NCBI RefSeq assembly: GCF_051020985.1
Contig: NC_135003.1
Location: 11,463,501-11,527,500, forward strand
Source of the DNA: Nomia melanderi
Lineage: Eukaryota; Arthropoda; Insecta; Hymenoptera; Halictidae
Length of the DNA: 64,000 bases
Reading direction: 5' to 3'
Shown here: one piece after another, positions 1 to 12,000 of the stretch
Layout of the letters: each line of letters opens with the position of its first letter
Numbering within the stretch: the stretch's first letter is position 1
Position numbers and translations under genes: made by a program
Notes under the pieces: model-generated
What the model was told of the DNA's origin: nothing
Database searches by the model: none
What the model saw: only the letters and a program-made list of their open reading frames with translations

Positions 1-1677
1 GGAACTTCTTTCCGAAAGTTCCATCCTTTCGTCGCAGATAAACATGTTCCCCAGTTCCGAACTTTGGCTGCAATAGTCGCGGAAAGACATTTCGGAGTAT
101 CATCTCTCCGTGTTCCATTATTTATTTTCGACGGAAAATGGGGTCGCGGGGCTGAGGTCTTTAATATGTAGCTCGCGATGAAATGTCGGAATGCAGTTGG
201 AAAAGTACATGATATTTCCATGCGAATATTGTACTTTAATAATAATTAATGGCATGTAGGTACCGCGTTTTCCGACTTTAACGCGGTCGAACTGAATACT
301 CGGAACTTTCTAAAGAACTCTTTTCTTCGACTTTTTTTATCGGAGAATTGGTTTCCTTCGTCAAGGTAGATATTAAAAAGTTAGAAATCACTCGTTTTAT
401 AGATGTAGGTGTAATAAAGATTTTAATGTTGAGTATTTCCGTTGCAGTGTACTGTATCAGTTTACGGGCAGTTTTTGATGGTCCTCTTTAAGAAGTTTAA
501 TTAACGATAAACGGAATTGCAAGGCATAGATTTGAGGCAGGTGCAGTAGAATGTCGTAATTGCACCGCGCGGTTGTGTAAGTTCTACGTAATTGGACAAG
601 TGGTGCCATACCATGAATATCCGGGCAAGTAATGTAAGTAATAGTCAGGCTAGTGGTACCAACCTTAAATAGTCAGACACGTGGAGAAAGCACGGGCATC
701 CTCGCGTGGCATATAATCTGCGTTAACGCCCCGAAGTTTCTGGTCACCGTCTTACCTTGCATTCTCTTGTAAATTGTTAGCCTCCGTAGAAAATCATCCC
801 TGCGATCTCCTTCAGAAGGCACAATTTTCTTTATTGTTATCTTAAGATACGTTAAACACGTGTCAAACTATTCTCAACAAAGTTTGTTATACGAGGCAAC
901 AAATAAGAATTGTAATCCTTTGGTAAGAAGATATGGTAATACGTTTAAAGACTAATTAATTCGCTTTCCGAGGATAGTGAACCTATCTTGAAATTCTAAT
1001 TAATAAGCTACCAAAGTTTCTGGTAACCGGGATTAGTGAATTTAGCTTTCCATGTTCAGACAAATCATGCAAATCCCTCCCAGCAATGTGACAAGTAAAA
1101 TAAGCTTTACGAATTCGTACAAGTGATATGAGCTGTTTGTGGTCGGACAAGTGACATAAAATATACATTCCGCGACCAGTGACACGTATCTTATGTAATC
1201 AGGTCAGTGATATAATTCCTACATGGCCAGGCAAGTAGTATAAACCGTATATATAGCAGCAGCGACATAAAACAGTGTAATCAGACCAATGATACAGGAC
1301 CGTATACAATAATGCAAGTAGAGCAAAATGCATTAACAATGATTTACACGCTTCATTAATAAGCTCATTCAAATAATATTGTAAATTTGTAATGTAATCT
1401 GCAATATTATGAATATATATATTACTATCGAAAACAGTAAGTACTTCATTTGACGAAAGCAAACGTTATATGATTCAAAGTTTAATGAACGCACATACAT
1501 GTTCACAGTTCTATTTTTCAATTCTAAATATTCATCAACGGTGAGCACGTAATTGCAATTAAATTGGAAATTCGTCATTGCTGACTCACAACTAATATAT
1601 GATCAATTTGTATAGGATATTTATTTAACTGTCAAACACCGCAGGCCTCGAAATTAGACCTACAAAATGAACAGATA
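1..1677. other. Non-coding DNA with no recognised gene
   Basis: AT-rich single-copy-looking sequence. The only open frames are under 90 codons, overlap one another on the minus strand and show no recognisable domain. Two patches of a degenerate short tandem repeat lie inside it and are listed separately. I see no promoter, splice pattern or RNA gene that I could defend. Confidence 0.6.
590..1325. repeat. Degenerate minisatellite, core ACAAGTGAYAT, in two patches
   Basis: A short motif close to GRACAAGTGAYATAAA recurs at about 594, 622, 647 and 675, and again at about 1092, 1117, 1143, 1174, 1201, 1224, 1256 and 1283. The spacing in the second patch is roughly 25 to 32 bp. Units are strongly diverged, so this is an old tandem array that has decayed. 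The inverted-orientation motif CTACTTGTCTGA recurs at 26975-27200, which suggests the same ancestral repeat was dispersed. The unit length and the number of copies are estimates by eye. Confidence 0.5.
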
Positions 1678-2168
1678 TTAACCCTTGCTTAACACATTGC
1701 GTACCGGTAACAAGAAATCGCGTTCTTATATAAAGACACTTAGCTATGCAACTTCGCTAATTACCACAGCATTGAAAAAATATAAAATTTAATTCGAATT
1801 GATTATCTATTGAAAATATATTACATAACAATATGATATCTGAGTTTTTCTATGTATAGTGATATAAGTTGACCTCAGTGAAAATTGCCATCCGCAAGAT
1901 TCAGTTTTCTGAAAATTAGCCGATACGCAATGTGTTAATATCATGTCTCGTAGTGAAAACATCAAACAGAATGTAAAGGACATTAAACATTCCCTGATTC
2001 TTTTGAATTCAAGCTAAATATTACTCCTCTGTCATCAGTTAGTATATCTTTTAGATCAACATAAGCTTAGAATATACTTACAATTCTTCTCTTTCCTCAA
2101 TGAATTATTAATGATAAACTAGTCGTATCCGTCACAGTTTAAAAGTTAATCATAGGACAAATCATTAA
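1678..2168 (+). mobile_element. TTAA-flanked MITE, family B copy 1, interrupted by a family A element
   Basis: The left end starts TTAACCCTTGC and the right end finishes in a sequence like AATCATAGGACAA followed by four bases and TTAA. The same ends and interior occur in the copies at 24568-24809 and 37397-37642. A family A element occupies 1689-1938. Subtracting it and one TTAA gives about 245 bp, close to the 242 and 246 bp of the intact copies. The element has no coding capacity. TTAA target sites are characteristic of the piggyBac superfamily, so mobilisation by a piggyBac-like transposase is the likely origin, although none is encoded here. Confidence 0.75.
1689..1938 (+). mobile_element. 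TTAA-flanked MITE, family A copy 1, nested in family B
   Basis: A 250-bp element bounded by TTAA on both sides. The left terminus reads CACATTGCGTACCGG and the right terminus is its inverted match CCGATACGCAATGTG, with one mismatch in 15 bases. A second copy in inverted orientation is at 24295-24511 and shares most of the interior. No open frame of useful length exists, so it is non-autonomous. TTAA duplication points to a piggyBac-like transposase acting in trans. Confidence 0.8.
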
Positions 2169-4540
2169 TATTCCACATCGATCTCGCGTCCTGTTCCATT
2201 TTATTTTCGAAAAAAAATAGAATAGAGAATTGTTGTTGCAGAACGTGGCGTCTTATTAAGATTTCGTTCTCAAATTGAACGCCGCAGCGTCCGGTTTCAC
2301 TCGGTGTATTTCGTGGGGGCGAGCGGTTACACGGCCCGTGCATTTTCAGGAATATCAGTGCGCCCTCTGCGTGGGTTTCGGACGTTCCTTCGGGATGAGA
2401 CGTGATCGCATGAACGAGCCGGCTCGCTCAAACGGCATCTTATGCAGCCGACTAGAATAAACGTGGATGTTTGTACCCGGGCTGTGTCTAACCGAAAGTC
2501 CAGATGGAACACACCGTTCCGGGCTCGGGTGCAGCACTAACTCCGTGGATGCATTAAATGAAAATTATACGCTTGCGTCACGTACGGGACCGAAAAAGCA
2601 ACAAAACGCGGAGAAAGTGTACCAGTATTTTAGCGTGGAAGTTGCTTCCTTTTGACGCGGAAGCTTGAAAGCCTCTGTATTCGTGCGGCTAAATTTTTTA
2701 GTTCCTCCCATTTTAACGACAATCAGAAAATAAATATAATTAACCCATTGCGCTTGAATGTTTTAACATTTTCCGACGAGATACAGACGTGTTTTGAAAT
2801 GAACTCGCAGAGAAATTACACGTAAATTAAGGAACAACGCTATTTCAATTTAATATTTCTCGTGCATTGTGCAAAGTTAATACCACCGGCACTGTTGCTT
2901 TCCAATGTTTTCTTCCGATTCGATGTATATTTCTGGTGAAACAATCCGATTATTGTAGCCGTTTGTAATTTAGACAAAAGAGCAGAATGCGATACGAAAC
3001 GTTCTACGTTAAATGAATTGCCGCAAAGGAATCCATATCGAAACGGTGGTAGATTGCATTTCGATCTACGCGTTGATTAGGATCGTCGATTACGCGGGTG
3101 CAAATTACAACGTTCTACCGATACGCGGGCCCGGTGAACAATTTATTTCACGACGAGCCGGCATCGCGCTCGCCGCGGCGCGTTCCAATCATAGCGCGAA
3201 TTGCGGCCCCATGAAATATTTACTTAATGTTGCGCCGTTGATATTGTCGATAAATGTGTGCCCGCGAACGGCTTAATTGCGTGTAATTCTGCAAATTACA
3301 AAAGTTCGCGGTTTCCATCGTAGTGAATTAGTTACGGTTTGCTTAACGTTACGTTATTACGAGTCAGCATTGAACATTAAACGTTCTCATTGTGATGAAT
3401 TATTGTAATTCCGGCGTAGCGAAACACAGCGGCCGGAGTCGGGCTTCCTTCCGCTGCATTGCGGACCGCAATTTACAGAAACTTGCGGAATTTCGAAGTC
3501 TGCCGGAGTCTCCGGTCGTTTCTCCGCGCCTCGCGTACACGAAGGACATCCGTCCTCCTCCTCGTTGTCCCCCGAGCACGGAAGACAGCCCGCCCGCCTC
3601 TTCTTTTCCCTTCATTCGACTCCTTTCATCTCCATTCGCCACATCGACGTCCCTTTATTCCGTTGACCTGCGAGAATTCATCTCGTCCACGGTTTTTTTT
3701 AGAGATCTGTCTTTCCCCTGTCGAACACCGGCCGCGGGATCCCGCCTTCCGCGCGATGATCGGGCGGCGTCGCGTTGCGCCGAACGTTATTAAACTTTCA
3801 AGAAAATTGAACGCCCTTATTCATACTTTCCGCGTCGCGGCTGCGTTAAATTATACCTATTTCGCTCTAATTAAATTCGTATTTCAGGGAGCACGGAGAC
3901 GTTCCTTATAGACGAGACGATCTTCACCGAGCGACATTCGTATTCCTCGCTGAGATTTTTTAAACGCAACGATAAGAACGGAAGAACATTTTAGAAGAAT
4001 CATTTACTTTTACCCGTTCAAATGCACGCAGTCTCGTTTAACCTGTACTCGAAATGTCGACGAGTATGAAACGAACGAACGAAGTTTCACTGGAGCGAAT
4101 ATATAAACGACGGCGCAGTGAGAACGTTCGAGTCTCTCGTGACAGTACAACGCGCAACGCTACGCGAGCAGTCCATCAATCGTGCAACAGCTTTTCCACG
4201 CTTTCCCCAGTAAAAACCGATCGGTGTCTACATTTCTCGGGTTTCGGTAATTGGCGTGCCAGCGGATTCATTAGTTTCCCGGGGACGTGACAGCTCGAAG
4301 GCTACCGAGACATCTCAATCCCGTGTTACCGTCGGAACACGGCGCCGCGCCGGTTCCTAGCGTTTCAATTACGAACGAGCTCGATTCATCCGGATCGTGT
4401 TGCATTGGCGAGCATCGGGCCGCATTCCGATCGCCACAAAGTGTCCTGTCCTGAGTCCCTGTTCCTCGTGGGACGCACGGTCGCTGTTCGACCATTAGAG
4501 ACTCCTCGCATGGAAAGCGTCGCCGGCTAAACGTGGATAA

Positions 4541-4745
4541 TCTCGCATCTTGTCATTAGATATGCGCTTCCGAGCGACGATCCCCGACATGGAAACGCGT
4601 TTCAGGCCGTCGTGAACTTCGGCGAACGAGTTCCGCTACGAATCGCCGGCTCTTAACGTGACCGCTCCCCGTGCTTCCTTGATCGCTGGAGAAGCTAGAA
4701 ACAAGTTAGAGTATGCGCGGAATAGGTCACGCATGCATGTGAAAA
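4541..4745 (+). repeat. Diverged direct repeat, first copy
   Basis: This block aligns with 5264-5480. Shared landmarks in the same order include GAAACGCG, CGTGAACTTCG, GAACGAGTTCCGC, a CGCCG stretch, AACAAGTTAGAG and CACGCAT. Identity is roughly two thirds to three quarters by eye. A shorter third relative of its start appears near 4860-4912. It looks like an old local segmental duplication about 725 bp apart. Function is unknown. Confidence 0.6.
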
Positions 4746-5263
4746 GAAGGCATTCTTGTACTCTGGTCAATTATATTTGTATTTCTCTCAGATGCGTTGT
4801 CTTTAACAACGCATAACAATTGCTCTTCAGCTGTTAGCGACTCTTATCCATTCTGTCGGCTCCACGCAGACGATCTCGTATCTTGTTCACAGATATGGTT
4901 TTCCAATATATATAGAGTGTCTCATTTACTCTGCAACACGACGGTTTCATAATTATCTACGCAAAATGGAGGGGCTGATTATTTAGTCATAGAAGACAAG
5001 CATTACAGAGCAAGTAATTTTTCCCTTAGGGTTCTATTTTACAAGATCACAATAATGAAGGTAGAAAATAATGAAATTCGTATCGCATCGTACACTCTCA
5101 AATCGAAACGTATTTTCACCGGTATAAATTAGCAACTCATTGTACGCCTTATACCGTATCCAATCGGACGAAGCAATTAATGTAAAACTGTTCGATGGCT
5201 AACTCAGTTACGCCTGTGGTAACCGCATCGTCTCGTTAGAAAAGCTGCGGGATGCCAGCCAGA

Positions 5264-5480
5264 CGCTGATCATTTCGCGTCTTGCCGATCGATACGCGTA
5301 TCAGAGCGATGATCTTCGACACGGAAACGCGCTTCAAGCCATCGCGCCGTGAACTTCGCTGAACGAGTTCCGCGACGCATCGCCGATTCCCAACGCGATA
5401 ACTGCTCCTCCGGCAGCGAGGCATAAAAACAAGTTAGAGGGCGTACGGAACGGGGCACGCATTCCGGACACCCTCGAATC
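5264..5480 (+). repeat. Diverged direct repeat, second copy
   Basis: Downstream partner of 4541-4745, with the same landmarks in the same order. Small overlapping minus-strand open frames run through it. The first copy does not keep them open, which argues against coding. Confidence 0.6.
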
Positions 5481-5794
5481 GGAACGCTCGACTTCTGCGT
5501 GCCGCGCACGCCGCATTTACCGCGATGAAAACTACCGTCGTCGGTAGAATATCCTCCGGCTCGAGTGCCCGGCTGCGTTCGAATAGTTTACGAGTGCGAC
5601 GGTTATGCATATTGAAAGCCACAATGCGAGAACAAGTCCCCGGACCGAGCGTCTCGGAATCGATCCGCGCCGAGACCCTAGTTTCAAGCTGTTATCGGGT
5701 TAATCGCCTTCCGACCACCCGCTCCTTGTGATTTACGTTCACGGCACGAACCGATGGATGATCGTTCTATTTTTCATTCCGTGCTTTCTCTTAT

Positions 5795-6095
5795 TTAACC
5801 GTTTGAGACACGGGTTTTTGCGAAAACCCGGTTGAAAAATGCTAAGCGGCGCGGTCGCGCTTCCATCGTTTCAATTTAGGAACTGAACGACGCTTTTCTA
5901 TTTTTACGAAAACAGATTTTCAATAGTGCGATCGCTACATTTTCCCAGTCTTAGATGGGCAATAAGAAAAATAAAAATGACTAATTAGAAGGAAAAGAAA
6001 TAAATAAGCTTCGTCTGATCCTACGAACCAATACGGCACTTTTAGACAATGCAACGGAGAAGCACCGTCGCGCCGCTTGGCACTCAAACGGTTAA
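5795..6095 (+). mobile_element. TTAA-flanked MITE, family C
   Basis: A 301-bp element with TTAA at both edges. The left end reads TTAACCGTTTGAGACACGGG. The reverse complement of the right end reads TTAACCGTTTGAGTGCCAAG, so the outer 13 bases match perfectly. Complementarity resumes inside the element around AAGCGGCGCG on the left and CGCGCCGCTT on the right. There is no coding capacity. Likely a piggyBac-type non-autonomous element. Confidence 0.75.
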
Positions 6096-9000
6096 GTAAC
6101 ATTGATATTTTTGGGATTGACGAGTTCCTTTATCGGGTTTTTATCAGCTTATTGTGAGTTTCACGGGGTAATTTAGATGTTTCGTTTTATAAGGTTACTT
6201 AATTGGAGAGACTGCAATTTTTAGAGGAAATCTACGTTATCGAGTGTAATTAGTTTCTCAGTGTGAAATATAATTTGCAGGGTAACAGTATTTGCGAAAG
6301 AATTCTCGTGGGTTTAAATGCTTCATTATTACTGAAGATCCTGTCCTGTAGAATGGAGTCTTCTAATTAGTAAGTATCAGAGTAGGCTTTTAAAAGTCTG
6401 CTATTAATATCGTAGGGAACGAATTTCGAAACTATATACGTGTACGGGGTAGACTATGAATATCACGAGGGAAGAGGTACGAAGTTAGAAGCGGGAAGCA
6501 TGAAAGAAACGAAGGGTAGGAGAGTGCTTTATAGAAAATGGAATGAGGAGGAGGATCATCTTAATCCCCTCCTCCGCCCGGGGGATTTCATTCTCTTAAG
6601 ATACTCGGTACGGCAAATGGAACATGAAAATTTGTGCAATGAAGTGTCATACTTTCAAACGTGCCCATTAATTATTGTTTCTTCGCTCCCTTCGCGAAGA
6701 TATTACTGAAACGAGGGCGAAACGACGAAAACATCGGTGTCTAAGTATCACCATAAATAATACTCGATTGCACGGTTCACGGGGAACCCGTCTCGCAGTT
6801 GATCGCGAGAATAAACGGCGAGTCGCTATCCCCTTCTTCCATTGATATATCATTGCGTTTAACACCACATTGAATTTGCAATAAATCCGAAATATGTTCG
6901 CGCGATGATACATGAAGCATTAAATGAAATTCAATTGCTGATTTAATCACCGCTCCATCGCGGCTTGACGCGTGCCTGGTAACCACTCTTATTTGCAATC
7001 GTTTTACGCTGTAATCCGCAAATAATCGATGTGTCTTCGTGTAAAGTTATAATTCTGAGATACATGAAACTGTCGAACAAGTACTACGAAGATTTCGATG
7101 TAACCATTCTATGCTAGATATCGAATGAAAATATTTCTTATGGGGATTTTGTTGTATTTCAAGTATTACGTTAACATAATGGTGTTGATGTTATCAAATG
7201 CTATTTAATGTATCATATAGTATAATTATTATTTTATGAAACTTCTTTGGTTGGCTTCATGTTTCCCAGTAATCTCTTTTGTCATTGATATTAATAAAGT
7301 GACGCTAGTTGCATAGGGAAGTATGTTATAATAATAAACTACTATTGATATTGATTTATCATTACTTGCAACGTTCATTTGCATCGTAAAGGAAGCTAGG
7401 AAAATAGAGTTCTTTTTTAAGATATATCCTATGTGGCTACGACGACTGTCACTAAAACTTTACTATCGTCTTCGTCATTCCATTTCTAATGCCTCTATAC
7501 GTACACTAATAAAAACCGAATCCCACGGTCCGTGTCGGTGTCCATGTAATTCAGATTACGTCTTCGGAGCGGCGGTAAAAAGAGGATCCCAGAACCGACT
7601 ATGATAGTTTTCCCGCCACGCCACGCTCGAATGGTACATTTATAGTAGCAATAAAGATACACGTTGTTGCTATTATTATTACTTTTTACACGTTAAACGT
7701 GTACACTATCCGGGGAATTTTTTGATTACGCAAAACGTAGGATACGTTTGACGATGTCGTAAAGCGACACGTAAACCTGGCGCGTGCCGTTAAAAAAGGT
7801 CCGGCGCAAATCAGCTTGCCTCAACTGTTGTACTTTTACGGGTTTTTCATGACGATGGGATTAATTGTTCTTGCTCTCGGGTGACTTCCGACGAGCCAGT
7901 CGAAACGAATCGAACATCCCAAATTCGATGGAATATTTAACCTCGATTATTTGATCTCGCTGAAAAGATATTCAAATCGAATATTCGATCCGCGATGAAC
8001 ATTGACATCTATCATTTAAAATTGTCCGGTTTGAATGTATCACCCAAAGTGTTCACCGCAGTCATATTATAAAAGACAAACTGAAAACTATTTAAGATAT
8101 TAGAACTACAGTAAATCCTCTAACAAGGTGACGACTAGTAACAATAATGTAATATTCAAAGCGTTAGCGAAAGTAGTAACAATCTCCTAAGAATCGAAGC
8201 ATTCAACTATAAAAACCCTGTGGTACACCCACAAAGAGCATCCTAATCTCGTTCCAACGCAGTGTCGGTTGAAGCTCGATGGGGGATCGTTTCCAAGTAG
8301 ACGGTTAGCCCCGTCTGCGAAACGAATGGGCCGTTTAATGAAGATCATGCCGAGTGCATCGAAGCATTTCGACAGATAACCGCGGTCACTTAGCCCGGAA
8401 ACTTCAAGGTCCATTATACAGGCATTATCGTTCGTCTCCGTTGTGCCGGCCGCGGTGAATGAAGACGGAACAGAGGGAGAGTAATGTGATTTACGTTTCC
8501 ACTTCTCAACAGACCGGGGCTAATGTCGCGTTCTCGAGGGTCTGGGGTTAGGGCCGCGTGTCACACACTCACCTCGTGTGCCCCACGCTGTACCAGGGGC
8601 TCCCTGGAAAATTGGCCGAGGTAGGATTGGACGATATTTCTTCGGGCCGGCCGCTCGAATGGAACGTATCCGAGTTTCCAAAGACGAGTTCTCCTTTATC
8701 CTCCTCTTTTCTATTAGAGACGTTCATTTCGCGATATTCCGGGAATGAATGAAGTTGAATTATACTCCCGTCTCACCGTGTGTTTTCTTAGTCCTGTGGT
8801 TGGAACTTTTGTTAGTGCCGCCTGAACGGAAGTTGGGAACGATCGACTGATATTCCCGTACTGTTGTGCATCGGATTTGATCATCAGATTTCTCTCGAAT
8901 CGCCTAGAACAGAATCTTTCCGAGTTTCGTGGCGTTCTAAGAACTTTTTCTGTGAAAAAATATCAGAATCGTAGAATCAATTACCTTTCAACTCGCAGAG

Positions 9001-12000
9001 GATGCATTGGAATTGAGAAGAAAGTTTAAGGATATTCTAAATAATAGGATTCATTTTCTGAATGGATTTAAATAGATACATTCGTATTGTCGTTGAAGAA
9101 ACGCGATGACAATGCGTTCGAAGCGTTGGTTACATTCGCGTCAGGGTGTAGGATAAATACTGTCAAAGGATCCGCGGAATGTGTTCGTTGGTTTAACGGG
9201 AGTCGAATACACTCGGAATATTTGCGGTATTAATATCCGACCGCCTTACGTTCCGATCATTCTTGTTTGATTACTTTTTCAATAGCTGGCGGCCCGGGGC
9301 ACAAAAGGAAACGCCAATATTAGCATTTTCACGGCGTCATTCAATATTGATCTGTTCGAAGTTGTGACGCCGATGCGGGCGCCGCAGATGCTCCGCTTTG
9401 ACAACCGCAAAATGTCCGACAACACGTCTGTGAACGGTCTCCCTCCGGTTCGGGATATTTGCTTAGGCAATTAACAGAGAAGCAGCAAAGAGACGTGTAA
9501 AGGCACTGCCCTCGGCGGGCAGTATCGTCGATTTGTCGGGTTCTTGAAGACCATCGAAACTGGACCGACTCAATGGAAATCGTTTAGGATTGACGTTAAG
9601 TAGCAATAAATCCCTTAACGTTTCTCCAATGGAAAACAGATCGCGTTCAAGCTGCTCCAATCGGCCTTTCGACCGTTGGCCTGAATAATCAAACGTTTCC
9701 TCATGTAATTTCTCTTTGCTGCGGGTACTCCAGATACAAGGCAGTACAAGACGGTCTGCAATGTTGCTGACGACGTTTCTGAGCTGTTCTCAGAACAGGT
9801 TATTTGACGATCACACTAATATGACGGAATATATATATCAAAAGCTTTTAGTACATTCGATAAACCTTAGACTAAAACTGAACAGAATATCGCTGGTTGT
9901 TACGCTTGCTTATTAATTATTTCTGTTCCTCTAAATGCGATTTCATAAAAATGAGTGTCATGTTATTTCTGTATATTCCAGTGTAATTACAAATGGTCGG
10001 ATTTCATTCCATTTCTTTGATTCTCCGTTGGCGTTTATTAAACCTCTCTTCTGTTCTTATTATTCATACAAAACTTCAATTCGATTTGATTAAAAAGTCG
10101 TCGAACAAAGAGGCTCCAAAACGTGAATTCACTACCTGAGCGTGTGTCTACACTTGATATGCGGAATATCCTGCGCGACGATATTAAGAGCTCAGTTTTA
10201 CAGGTCCCTTATGACGACGCCCAGCGACGACCTGAATGCGTGCAGAATTTTTAATTAAATTTCATCTAGAAGTTATGGATGCTAATTAGAATTTTTAGGT
10301 AGTCTTAATTACGTGCCTAAATGGAACTCAATAGGATTGCCGTCGTTATCCTTGTATAAACGCCGTCAGAACCACCCTCTTCGTGTCCTTCCAACGTGTA
10401 CCACGGGTCAATTGAGGTTCGATGCCGTAGACAGCATTGAAGAACCCTACTCGGTGGTCTAAGAGGGAATTAATTAACTAGCGAGTGGCCGCTTGTATCT
10501 CCTTGATACTGAGAGGGCACGGTCCATAGTCGTTTCGAATTGTTCTTGGCATGCCTCTTCAAATTAATCCCTTTCAGGGAACAAATCGGGTCGATTCACG
10601 CTCAAGACAGCAGTTTCGGAATAGTTTACTAACAGGCTATAACGCAATCACACTGTAAAACCCTCTCGATACTTACGCAAACAGAATACGGTAGATCAAT
10701 GATTATCCTATTCGTCAGAAACTATAAAGATTTCTTTTATAACGGAAAGGGATTAGTTACTATTTCACTCAACTTCTTGATTTAGATGAAAACAGTTTAA
10801 AATACCGAATAATTCAGAGCTCCAAATGAAATCAATGGAGACAGTTTCAGAATTAATACAATCCCTTTTTATATATCAAATTAAAATGAACAAAGCTTAT
10901 TAATCTTCAGACTTATAACCGGTCTTCACGCAGTAGCTGAACTTCCCTGAGCATCCCCTCACGAGAAGTGAAAATAATTTCCGTTTTGAGCACGCCGAGC
11001 GGAGAGTAATTTCGAAAATGTCCGGCCACGCTTCTCGGATTCCCTAAATGGCGGAATTGAAATTGAACAATCAACGATACGCCATAATTCAATTATTAGA
11101 CTGGATTCCAATTAAAATAAAGTGTCCCCTCTCTGTCGGTATTGTTCGCGGGGGCGGGAGCCGAGCTCGAAACGGTCGTTTCGATCATGTGCCAGGGCGG
11201 GGCAGTCGAATTTCGGCTGTATTTCCATGGAAGGCAGCCCTCCAGTTGGAATCACGTCAATCGGGACGCGCCCCACGGAAGATAATAAGCCGCGGGTCTG
11301 GAGATAATTTCATCCAGTTATCCCGGCAATTAGGAAGCGTCAGGACGCGGCCCGGATAGACGTCGATGGATGGAATTGCCATCGGCGATATCCTGCCCGA
11401 TTATTTTGGCAATCAAGATGAATCTGTCTTGGATCGAATGTCTGCCTGCATTGAAAGCCCTGGATCTGTCGTAACCCTGAAACAGGCGGTGCAAAGAGTT
11501 CATCATGCAAATGTAAATCTACTAAGAGTAGTCTCGTAATTAACGCATATAAGTAGAGAACAGACCAGTTCGAATGATTTACGATATATTATACAATGCA
11601 ACAATCTTACTAGAATTAAGTAGTATTTAAGTAAACGCGAAAATTTCTTTTCATAGTTTTCATGGTTACTTTGGTGACATCGAATCTAGTATCTAAGATC
11701 ACGAGTTACAAAAGAGTAGTTTATTTAAACATCAAAATATGTATAGTTTTCGTTTTCTCTAGCATTTAAGAGTTTAACATATATTTCAACTGTTTACGAT
11801 GAAGATCTTCAACTTTAAGAAATTCTCGTTCACCAAGAAACACACTTTCTACGCTTGCTGTTACGAGATCCACTCTTTCTCGTTCTTACTTAGTCTTCTC
11901 CTGATCTGTATGTACATATAGGTACACACTGTTCCGCGATCCTCCAACGTACCGACCTTCTGTTTAAAACAGAGATCCGCTGAGACGAGTCCGCCTTACT

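Larger units (their letters stand above)
2169..5794. other. Non-coding DNA, partly CpG-rich
   Basis: Mixed AT-rich and CpG-rich sequence. Overlapping open frames at 3392-3911 and 5236-5622 occur on both strands and in several frames, as expected when GC-rich sequence lacks stop codons, and none has a recognisable domain. A diverged direct duplication (4541-4745 and 5264-5480) is listed separately. Near 4911 the sequence TATAGAGTGTCTCATTTACT resembles a transposon terminus, but I found no matching inverted end. Confidence 0.5.

Noticed and set aside
2740..2881. Possible short MITE between TTAACCCATTGCG and TGCACAATG-like ends
   Set aside because: The inverted match between the two ends is too weak. 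The right end reads TTGTGCAAAGTTAA and does not mirror the left.
4911..5100. Possible mariner-like end TATAGAGTGTCTCATTTACT
   Set aside because: No inverted partner within the following 500 bp.
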